DNA of 64,000 nucleotides from G942493275 sp942493275. Its GTDB lineage: Bacteria; Actinomycetota; Coriobacteriia; Anaerosomatales; PHET01. Of the stretch, positions 25,019-31,404 are shown one piece after another. The notes below the pieces were generated by a model. The model ran no database searches, was not told where the DNA came from, and was given only the letters and a program-made list of their open reading frames with translations. Location of the stretch: NCBI GenBank assembly GCA_942493275.1, contig OW818687.1:2046001-2110000 (forward strand), in the 5' to 3' direction. Both the position numbers and the translations under genes were made by a program. Each line of letters opens with the position of its first letter. Position 1 is the stretch's first letter.

Positions 25019-25546
25019 ATGCAGTCTGTCAAAGTCGTCGTGACCGGTCCGTTCAATGCCGGCAAGACCACGTTCATCAAGGCCGTGAGTGAGATAACCG
25101 TCCTTTCAACCGAGCGCCAAGTGAGCGACGTCTCGGGTGAGGGGAGCGGGGAGACGACCGTCGCGATGGACTTTGGTCGCATCACGGTCTCCGACGACGT
25201 GGTGCTGTACCTGTTCGGCACCCCGGGCCAGTCTCGCTTCTCGTTCATGTGGGAGACGCTTTCCGAGGGAATGCTCGGCTTCGTGCTGCTCGTTGACACA
25301 ACCGAGCGGGATACCTTCGTCGACGCCAAAGAGATGATCGACTTCTTCTCGGACATGTCCGATGTTCCGTTTGTCGTGGCGGCCAACAAGGTCGACGCCG
25401 ACGACACGGAGACCATCCGCCAGGTGCGGACCGACCTCAACCTCGCGGATCACGTGCCGCTGCTTCCCGTGGACGCGCGCGACAAGGACTCGGTGAAGGC
25501 GGTTCTCCTGGGCCTGCTGTACGAGATCCTGGAAAGCATGGGGTAG
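25019..25546 (+). CDS. Ras-like small GTPase (MglA/CvnD type)
   Basis: A 175-residue P-loop GTPase. G1 is GPFNAGKTT (residues 10-18). A TTVAMDFGRI stretch (residues 46-55) occupies the switch region, G3 is LFGTPGQ (residues 65-71) in place of DTAGQ, and G4 is NKVD (123-126). The GTPGQ form, the VSEI..STER segment and the TVAMD motif match the CvnD group of actinobacterial conservons and related MglA-like GTPases. In other bacteria these act with roadblock partners to set cell polarity and the site of pilus or motility machines. It closes the roadblock - DUF4388 cassette, between the two pilB genes. Confidence 0.9.
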   Translation: MQSVKVVVTGPFNAGKTTFIKAVSEITVLSTERQVSDVSGEGSGETTVAMDFGRITVSDDVVLYLFGTPGQSRFSFMWETLSEGMLGFVLLVDTTERDTFVDAKEMIDFFSDMSDVPFVVAANKVDADDTETIRQVRTDLNLADHVPLLPVDARDKDSVKAVLLGLLYEILESMG

Positions 25547-25553
25547 GGGACCC

Positions 25554-26801
25554 ATGGACGTTCGGCCCTACATCATCGGCGGAACGTTCATCGCCCTCAT
25601 CGCGGCGGTCATCTGGTTCTTCGCGGCGCTGCGTCGCGCTCGAGCCGCCGACCAGGCGGCCCGGATGGATGCCCAGCACCGGCAGGTAGCCGGAACGCTG
25701 ACCCCCTCGGCTGAACTCGACACCAACCTTGACGGGCTCAGCGTAGAGGCGAGTCCTGACGCGGTAAGCGCGTCGCTCCTCACGCCGCTCAAAGAAGTCG
25801 AGTGGGAGCCCCCGCAGCAGCCTGCGCCCATCGAGGAGCTTCACGACGCGTCGCTCCAGGGCAGGATCGCCGAGTACAAGACCGCGCCGGCGGTGCCCGA
25901 ACCCGCGTTCTCGGTGGAGGCATACTCCCCGTGGGAGGTCGCTGCGGAGCCCGAGGTCGCTGTCGAGGAGCCCTGGGCGTCAGAGCCTGAGCCCGAATCC
26001 CAGGAGGCCGCGCCGGAATGGAAGACGGCGGTTCCCGAGGTGGGGCCGGAGCCATCGGAGGACATCGAAGACGAGCTGTTCGCGGCCGAGCTCGCGGAGC
26101 TCATGCCGACAACGGTAATCCCGGTTGTCGACGCCCATAATGAGCCCGAGCCGGTCTACGAACCCCAGCCCGTGTTCGTTCCGGAACCCGAGCCCGTGCC
26201 CGAACCGATCGCCGAACCCGAACCCGAACCCGAACCCGAACCCGAACCGATCGCCGAACCGATCGCCGAACCCGAGCCCGAGCCGGTCGTCATACCCGAG
26301 CCCGAACCCGAGTTCGAGCCGCTCGAAGTGCTGCTCCCCGAACCGATCCCGGCCGAGGAGCCCGCTGCGCTTGAGGCCGTGCCCGTCGTGCCTGACCCGG
26401 CTCTCGTCCTTCAGCCGGTCGAGCCACTCGTTGACGGGTGGGATGACCTCCTCCGAGAACAACAGGGGCTGCCGACTATCACAGAGCGTCCCGAGGTGAA
26501 GGTGACTACCGCCGAACCTCCGCAGCCCGTGCCCGCCCCGGTACCGATGGCGCCGGCGCGTCCGCCAAGGCCGCGCGTCGTTGTTGCCGGCGTCGTGATC
26601 GAGCCGGTTGAGCCCGACGCGCAGCCTGTGACCCGGGTGCGTCCCGAGGTGCCCGAACTCGTGATGGCAGCGCCCGTCGAGATGTGGTTCGGTGACTCTC
26701 GAGTGGGGGTCAAGGCGGGAACCGCGACGTACGACAGATTCCGAAAGTACGCCGACGTGTTGTTCGAAGACCTTAAAGCCTCGCAGCCCGGCACCCGATA
26801 A
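25554..26801 (+). CDS. Membrane-anchored Pro/Glu-rich protein of unknown function
   Basis: A 415-residue protein with no recognised family. One N-terminal membrane helix lies at about residues 6-26 (YIIGGTFIALIAAVIWFFAA), followed by basic residues (RRAR), so the bulk should be cytoplasmic. Residues 40-360 are acidic, Pro/Glu/Val-rich and mostly disordered, with a (Pro-Glu)n tract encoded around 26142-26325. A compact C-terminal segment contains MWFGDSRVGVKAGTATYDRF and could be the functional end. It starts seven bases after the GTPase stop. FimV-like hub proteins share this overall layout, but no LysM or FimV C-domain is visible, so that is analogy only. Confidence 0.75.
   Translation: MDVRPYIIGGTFIALIAAVIWFFAALRRARAADQAARMDAQHRQVAGTLTPSAELDTNLDGLSVEASPDAVSASLLTPLKEVEWEPPQQPAPIEELHDASLQGRIAEYKTAPAVPEPAFSVEAYSPWEVAAEPEVAVEEPWASEPEPESQEAAPEWKTAVPEVGPEPSEDIEDELFAAELAELMPTTVIPVVDAHNEPEPVYEPQPVFVPEPEPVPEPIAEPEPEPEPEPEPIAEPIAEPEPEPVVIPEPEPEFEPLEVLLPEPIPAEEPAALEAVPVVPDPALVLQPVEPLVDGWDDLLREQQGLPTITERPEVKVTTAEPPQPVPAPVPMAPARPPRPRVVVAGVVIEPVEPDAQPVTRVRPEVPELVMAAPVEMWFGDSRVGVKAGTATYDRFRKYADVLFEDLKASQPGTR
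26214..26248 (+). repeat. GAACCC hexamer tandem run
   Basis: Nearly perfect tandem GAACCC hexamers encode consecutive Glu-Pro pairs within the membrane-anchored Pro/Glu-rich protein. The wider Pro-Glu region spans about 26142-26325. The exact hexamer run could expand or contract by slippage without changing frame. Confidence 0.85.
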
Positions 26802-26832
26802 CGGAGAGTGCGGCCCCTCGCGTGTTCGCGGT

Positions 26833-26838
26833 ATCATG
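26833..26838 (+). promoter_or_regulatory. Possible -10 element before pilB copy 2
   Basis: TATCAT lies in GGTATCATGG, 54 bases before the GTG of pilB copy 2. It sits between the arms of an 8-base inverted repeat (GCGGCCCC 26811-26818 and GGGGCCGC 26852-26859), which could act as operator or terminator. A near-identical TTATCATGG precedes the AlkP-like gene at 57442. Confidence 0.35.
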
Positions 26839-26891
26839 GTGTGCGCGGTGGGGGCCGCGAATTGCATCCGCATTCGTAGAAAGAGTCGTCG

Positions 26892-28562
26892 GTGGCGGAA
26901 GCAGGACAAAGGCTCGGCCAGCTTCTTATGCGGGCCGGAATCATCTCCGACAAGCAGCTCAACGACGCGCTAGAGGTGCACCGGGCAACCGGTAGCCCGC
27001 TGGGCCGCGTTCTTGTCGACCTCGGTTACGCCACGCAAGGCGCGATCCTCTCGGTCATGGCCAAGCAGATCGGCATCGAGTACGTCGACTTCGCTGACCG
27101 CCGCCCCGAGGCCAATGCCGTCGCGGTGGTGCCGCGCGACCTCGCCGAGCGCTACACGCTGATGCCCGTGTCGATCGCCGACGGCACGCTGCTCGTTGCG
27201 ATGGCGGACCCCCAAAACGTGCTTGCGCTTGACGACCTGCGCATCATCACCGGCTTCGAGATCAAGCCGGCCATCTCCACGAAAGACGACATCGTCATCG
27301 CGATCGAGGAGTACTACAAGGTCGCCGAACACCAGGACGATGACGACTTTCTCGGCACCGAGGACATCTCGGACGACGAGCTGTCTCAGCTCACCGACGT
27401 CGGTTCGGAAGCGCCGGCCGTCAAGCTCGTCAACTTCATCATCCAGAAGGCTGTCGCCGACCGCGCATCCGACATCCACATCGAGCCCCAGGAGAACGAT
27501 CTGCGGGTCCGGTTCCGCGTCGACGGCGTGCTCCAGGAGGTCATGCGGAGCCCCAAGTCGACTCAGCAGGCGATGGTCTCCAGGTTCAAGATCATGGCCG
27601 AGATGGACATCGCCGACTCTCGGCGTCCGCAGGACGGTCACTGCGCGGTCACTATCGGCCCGCACAAGATGGACTTCCGAGTCTCGACGCTACCCACCGT
27701 CTACGGCGAGCGCATCGTCTTGCGAATCCTTCGCAAGGACTCGATCCTGCTCCAACTCTCGGACCTCGGATTCCTCCCGGCGACGCTGGAGCGCTTCGAG
27801 GGTTCGTTCACCAAGCCCTATGGCGCGATCCTCGTCACCGGCCCCACGGGTTCGGGCAAATCGACGTCCCTGTATGCGGCGATCAACGTGTTGAACAACC
27901 CCGGGCGCCACATCATCACCGCCGAGGATCCGGTCGAGTACCGCCTGCCGGGCGTCAACCAGTGCCAGATCAACCAGAAGGCGGGCCTCACCTTCGCCCG
28001 TGCGCTGAGGTCGTTCCTTCGATGCTCGCCCGACGTCATCCTCGTCGGTGAGATTCGCGACCAGGAGACGGCGCAGATCGCGATCGAGTCCGCGCTCACC
28101 GGTCACCTCGTACTCTCGACGTTGCACACCAACGACTCTCCGAGCGCCGTCACGAGGCTCATCGAGATGGGCGTGGAACCCTTCCTGGTGTCCTCGGCGC
28201 TGGACTGCATTCTGGCGCAGCGCCTCGCACGAAGGCTGTGCCCGGACTGCAAGCAGGAATGGCGGCCCAAGCCTCAGATACTCATCGAGGCGGGCTATTC
28301 TGCCGATAACCTGCCAGAGGTCGTGTACCGCGCCGGCGGGTGCAAGAAGTGCAGCGGGACCGGCTATCGAGGTCGTCTCGGGGTACACGAGGTACTTCTC
28401 ATGTCCGAGGAGATCGCGCGCTTGTGCGTCGAAGAGGCCACCGCCGAGAAGATCAAGGAAGTCGCGGTGGCGCAGGGCATGCTGACGTTGAAAGATGATG
28501 GCCTGGAGAAGGTACGGTCCGGCGCCACTTCGATCGAGGAGATCATGCGAGTCATCGTTTAG
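26892..28562 (+). CDS. pilB: Type IV pilus assembly ATPase PilB, copy 2
   Basis: A second 556-residue GspE/PulE ATPase. Its MshEN domain has both half-repeats well preserved: RLGQLLMRAGIISDKQLNDA and PLGRVLVDLGYATQ. This is the form that binds c-di-GMP in MshE-type ATPases. Core motifs are ASDIHIEPQE, Walker A GPTGSGKST (from residue 317), TAEDPVEYRLPG, Walker B VILVGEIRDQET, TGHLVLSTLHTND and a zinc tetracysteine (CPDC, CKKCSG). It is more canonical than copy 1 and directly precedes pilC, so it is the likelier main extension motor. GTG at 26892 is preceded only by a weak purine-rich SD. No PilT is seen nearby. Confidence 0.94.
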   Translation: MAEAGQRLGQLLMRAGIISDKQLNDALEVHRATGSPLGRVLVDLGYATQGAILSVMAKQIGIEYVDFADRRPEANAVAVVPRDLAERYTLMPVSIADGTLLVAMADPQNVLALDDLRIITGFEIKPAISTKDDIVIAIEEYYKVAEHQDDDDFLGTEDISDDELSQLTDVGSEAPAVKLVNFIIQKAVADRASDIHIEPQENDLRVRFRVDGVLQEVMRSPKSTQQAMVSRFKIMAEMDIADSRRPQDGHCAVTIGPHKMDFRVSTLPTVYGERIVLRILRKDSILLQLSDLGFLPATLERFEGSFTKPYGAILVTGPTGSGKSTSLYAAINVLNNPGRHIITAEDPVEYRLPGVNQCQINQKAGLTFARALRSFLRCSPDVILVGEIRDQETAQIAIESALTGHLVLSTLHTNDSPSAVTRLIEMGVEPFLVSSALDCILAQRLARRLCPDCKQEWRPKPQILIEAGYSADNLPEVVYRAGGCKKCSGTGYRGRLGVHEVLLMSEEIARLCVEEATAEKIKEVAVAQGMLTLKDDGLEKVRSGATSIEEIMRVIV

Positions 28563-28593
28563 GCGAGGTTCGCTCAGGCAACAGGGAGTCACC

Positions 28594-29802
28594 ATGGCTA
28601 CGTTCATCTATACGGTCCGGGACAGGGCGGGCAAGATCGCCAAGGGCAAGCTGGACGGTGACAGCAAGGATGCTGTCCAGGCGAAACTCGTCCAGATGGG
28701 CTACATCATCCTTGAGCTGGATCAGCAGGGCGGGCTCGCGGCCCTGAACCAGATCAAGTTCGGCACCGGCGTCAAGATCCGCGACGTGACGATCTTTGCT
28801 CGCCAGTTCTCGACGATGATCAATGCGGGACTGTCACTGACCAAATGCCTGACTATTCTCGCGGAGCAGACGGAGAGCGACGGGCTGCGCGACGTCATTC
28901 AGCAGGTCAACAAGGATGTCGAGGCGGGTCAGTCGCTCTCGGACTCGATGGCACGCCATCCCAGGGTGTTCCCGCCTATCTTCATCAACATGGTGCGTGC
29001 CGGCGAGACTGGTGGTGTTCTCGACGAGGTCCTGTCGCGCGTCGCGGACCACTTCGAGAATGAGGCGGCCCTCAACGCGAAGATCAAGTCGGCGATGACC
29101 TACCCGATCGCGATGGGCGCCATGGTGCTCGTCATTCTGGCCGCGATGATGGTCTTCGTCGTCCCGACGTTCGAGAAGATGTTCTCCGACATGGGCGGCG
29201 AGCTGCCGCTTCCCACACAGATACTCGTCAACATCTCGAACACCGTCACCTCGATCTGGGGACCCATCATCGTCGTGGTGGCTGTGGCCTTCAGCGTGTT
29301 CTTCAAGTGGTGGTCGAAAGGCCCCGGTGAGCTGATCTGGGACGGCACGAAACTACGCATGCCGATCGTCGGGCCTCTGGTTCGCAAGATGGTTCTTGCG
29401 CGATTCACGCGCACGTTCGGGACGCTTCTCTCGGCTGGCGTGCCGATTCTCTCCGGCCTCGATATCGTCGCCGACACAGCAGGCAACGCAGAAGTGGCGC
29501 TCGCCGTCCGTAAGGCGCGCTCGGCCATCAAGGAGGGCGAGACGATCGCCAAACCGTTGAGCGAGTCGAAGGTGTTTCCGTCGATGCTGGTGCAGATGGT
29601 CGCCGTCGGCGAGGAGACCGGTGCGCTCGACACCATGCTGAACAAGATCGCGGACTTCTACGACGAGGAGGTGTCGACGGCGGTTGACGGACTCACGTCG
29701 CTCATCGAGCCGCTCATGATGGGAAGCCTGGGTGTGATCGTCGGCGGCATGGTAATCGCCCTGTACATGCCGATGTTCCAGGTCGTCTCGCTCGTCAAAT
29801 AG
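28594..29802 (+). CDS. pilC: Type IV pilus inner-membrane platform protein PilC
   Basis: A 402-residue polytopic platform protein through which PilB drives pilin polymerization. It has the N-terminal domain (FIYTVRDRAGKIAKGKL) and two GspF domains: FARQFSTMINAGLSLTKCL with MVRAGETGGVLDEVL, and FTRTFGTLLSAGVPILSGL with MVAVGEETGALDTML. Three membrane helices are visible, the last at the C-terminus. GGGAG precedes the ATG by about 5 bases. It lies 31 bases after pilB copy 2. A strong hairpin follows the stop codon. Confidence 0.96.
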   Translation: MATFIYTVRDRAGKIAKGKLDGDSKDAVQAKLVQMGYIILELDQQGGLAALNQIKFGTGVKIRDVTIFARQFSTMINAGLSLTKCLTILAEQTESDGLRDVIQQVNKDVEAGQSLSDSMARHPRVFPPIFINMVRAGETGGVLDEVLSRVADHFENEAALNAKIKSAMTYPIAMGAMVLVILAAMMVFVVPTFEKMFSDMGGELPLPTQILVNISNTVTSIWGPIIVVVAVAFSVFFKWWSKGPGELIWDGTKLRMPIVGPLVRKMVLARFTRTFGTLLSAGVPILSGLDIVADTAGNAEVALAVRKARSAIKEGETIAKPLSESKVFPSMLVQMVAVGEETGALDTMLNKIADFYDEEVSTAVDGLTSLIEPLMMGSLGVIVGGMVIALYMPMFQVVSLVK

Positions 29803-29818
29803 CATGCGTGATCACCGA

Positions 29819-29852
29819 GAGCCCTCGATGCCTGTGAAGGCGTCGGGGGCTC
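29819..29852 (+). terminator. Hairpin terminator after pilC
   Basis: GAGCCC with TCGATGCCT (29819-29833) pairs with AGGCGTCG plus GGGGCTC (29838-29852) to give a 15-bp stem (two G-T pairs) closed by a GTGA tetraloop. No T-tract follows. It separates the pilB-pilC unit from the pilin promoter, so it probably limits read-through or protects the 3' end. Confidence 0.7.
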
Positions 29853-29900
29853 CGCTCTGTGATTGCAGGGAGCACATGTGAAGATTTCATGAGAAAACAC

Positions 29901-29927
29901 TAAAGCGGCGCAACCAGTAGCCGATAC
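29901..29927 (+). promoter_or_regulatory. Sigma-28 (FliA/SigD)-like promoter of the major pilin
   Basis: TAAA at 29901-29904, an exact 15-base spacer, and GCCGATAC at 29920-29927 match the sigma-28 consensus TAAA-N15-GCCGATAA in 11 of 12 fixed positions. Transcription would start near 29935, giving a 60-base leader. No sigma-28 gene is in the window; the SigB-family factor at 10.5 kb has a different consensus. Confidence 0.65.
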
Positions 29928-29967
29928 AAGGGGTGTCAGAAGGGGAGGGCAAAGGGCTCACCCCGAG

Positions 29968-29989
29968 TCCCCTAAGGGGAAAGGAGGTG
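29968..29989 (+). promoter_or_regulatory. Pilin leader hairpin and consensus ribosome binding site
   Basis: TCCCC-TAA-GGGGA (29968-29980) forms a compact hairpin immediately before AAGGAGGTG (29981-29989), the strongest SD in the window, 7 bases from the pilin ATG. A second pairing, GGGGTG (29930-29935) with CACCCC (29959-29964), lies upstream. Such a stable leader fits a highly expressed structural protein. Confidence 0.6.
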
Positions 29990-29996
29990 CGACCAC

Positions 29997-30353
29997 ATGA
30001 TGTTCAAGAGAGAAGAGGGCTTCACCCTCGTCGAGCTCATGGTCGTCGTGCTTATTATCGGTATTCTTGTTGCTATCGCTATCCCGGTCTTCAACGCTGC
30101 CAGCCTGTCGGCCCGTACTCGTACGTGCCACGCGAACCAGCGCTCCATCGATGGCGCGATCCAGCAGTGGGTTGCCGCAGGCTCAGGCCGCCTGGCGACC
30201 GACATCACCGCATTTGGCGATATCGTGGAGACGAGCGGCGCGACCTACTTCAAGGAAGAGCCCACGTGTCCCGCCAACAACGCCGCATACACGTACGCCG
30301 CTGGCGCAGTCGACGGATGCCCTGACGCCACCGAGGATCACGGCGCCTACTAG
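29997..30353 (+). CDS. pilA: Type IV major pilin
   Basis: A 118-residue prepilin and the likely major subunit of the pilus. The class III leader is only eight residues (MMFKREEG), cut before FTLVELMVVVLIIGILVAIA; Glu5 of the mature chain is present. The globular part is small (about 80 residues) with three cysteines (TCHANQ, PTCPANN, DGCPDA), so one disulfide and one free Cys are possible. The short length resembles pilins of Gram-positive and Geobacter-type systems. Aromatic residues are few (three Phe, one Trp, three Tyr after the helix start). It has its own promoter and a strong downstream hairpin, as expected for an abundant mRNA. Confidence 0.95.
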   Translation: MMFKREEGFTLVELMVVVLIIGILVAIAIPVFNAASLSARTRTCHANQRSIDGAIQQWVAAGSGRLATDITAFGDIVETSGATYFKEEPTCPANNAAYTYAAGAVDGCPDATEDHGAY

Positions 30354-30379
30354 TCTCTAGTAGTCACCTCGCACAGAAA

Positions 30380-30411
30380 TGAGGACCGGCGATTCCAATC
30401 GCCGGTCCTCA
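30380..30411 (+). terminator. Hairpin terminator after the major pilin
   Basis: A perfect 14-bp stem (30380-30393 with 30398-30411, core GAGGACCGGCGAT) is closed by a TCCA loop. A poor T-tract follows (CTGCGTCTT). It should terminate or stabilise the pilin transcript and reduce expression of the downstream peptidase gene. Confidence 0.8.
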
Positions 30412-30487
30412 CTGCGTCTTGAGGGGGAAATGTGGCACGATGGGACGTGGCGGTTACCGCTGAACAACCGACACCTTGGAGTTCTCG

Positions 30488-31306
30488 ATGACCCTTGCTG
30501 ACTGGGGCGCTATCTTGCTTGCCGGTGTCCTTGGGGCCGTGTTCGGCAGCTTCGCCAACGTCGTGATCTGGCGCTTCCCCCGTGGGGAGTCGCTTTCGGT
30601 TCCCGGCTCACACTGCCCTAAGTGCGACACGCCGCTCGCCTGGTACGACAACGTGCCGATCGTCGCGTGGTTCGTGCTACGTGGCCGCTGCCGGACGTGC
30701 GCGGAGCCGATATCGGTCAGGTACCCGCTGGTCGAGGCCGCCTCGGCGGCTCTTTGGATCCTCGCCTGGGTGCTGTACGGGACCACGATCCGAACCCCAT
30801 TCGCGATCGCGCTCTTCTACCTGCTCCTCATCCTCGCGTTCATCGACCTTGACACGATGCGGCTTCCCAACGCGTTGGTCGCGCTGCTGGCGGGAGTCGG
30901 CGTGGTCGGCGTGACCGTCTCGCAGATCGCCGGCATCCCCGCGGTCCCGCTGATCGACCCCGCCAAGGGATCGGCGCTGACTCCCGTGACCTTCGCGCTT
31001 GCCGGACTTGCCGTCGGGGCGGGACTGTCGCTCGGTGTCTCGCTGGTCTACATGCTGGTGAGACGTACTGCCGGGCTGGGAATGGGCGACGTGAAGCTCC
31101 TCGGCGTCATGGGGTTGTTCCTTGGCCCGTACGTGCTGATCGCGTTGTTCATGGGGAGCGCGATCGGAGCGATCTTCGCGATCTTCAGCGGGGCGATGAG
31201 GTCGGGGAAGCGCAGGATTCCCTTCGGACCGTTTCTCGCAATGGGTGGAGTGCTCACCGCCGCCATGGGTCCGGCGTTGTGGGCGTGGTACATGTCGCTG
31301 TTGTGA
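30488..31306 (+). CDS. pilD: Prepilin peptidase/N-methyltransferase
   Basis: A 272-residue membrane aspartyl protease that removes prepilin leaders and methylates the new N-terminus. The methylase/zinc domain carries CPKC and CRTC. The catalytic Asp residues lie in FIDLDTMRLPN and GMGDVKLLG. About eight hydrophobic helices are visible. ATG at 30488 has GGAG 7 bases upstream; TTG at 30476 is a less likely alternative. It serves the four prepilin-like proteins of this locus. Confidence 0.95.
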   Translation: MTLADWGAILLAGVLGAVFGSFANVVIWRFPRGESLSVPGSHCPKCDTPLAWYDNVPIVAWFVLRGRCRTCAEPISVRYPLVEAASAALWILAWVLYGTTIRTPFAIALFYLLLILAFIDLDTMRLPNALVALLAGVGVVGVTVSQIAGIPAVPLIDPAKGSALTPVTFALAGLAVGAGLSLGVSLVYMLVRRTAGLGMGDVKLLGVMGLFLGPYVLIALFMGSAIGAIFAIFSGAMRSGKRRIPFGPFLAMGGVLTAAMGPALWAWYMSLL

Positions 31307-31324
31307 TATCGGGCACATGCATCC

Positions 31325-31352
31325 TCAAGAACCCTCCGGGTGCCGCCGATAA
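31325..31352 (+). promoter_or_regulatory. Sigma-28-like promoter of the minor pilin genes
   Basis: GCCGATAA at 31345-31352 is the perfect sigma-28 -10 element. TCAA at 31325-31328 with a 16-base spacer is a 3-of-4 match to the TAAA -35 element. It lies in the 98-base gap before the first minor pilin. It is the second such element in this locus. Confidence 0.55.
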
Positions 31353-31404
31353 AGACCTATGGAAGAGTGTTTCTTTCGCCTGGCGTTCTTTGTGAGATGA
31401 GCGA

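Noticed and set aside
24169..26325. CRISPR-like or satellite repeat array
   Set aside because: The repeats are in frame and encode Pro-Glu; no spacers and no cas genes are present.
28298..28310. GCCGATAA inside pilB copy 2 as a third sigma-28 promoter
   Set aside because: It is within coding sequence and no TAAA-like element lies 15 bases upstream.
26892..28562. PilT retraction ATPase as identity of the second PilB-like gene
   Set aside because: It is full length with an MshEN N-domain and a zinc tetracysteine motif, features of PilB/GspE; PilT is about 350 residues and lacks both.
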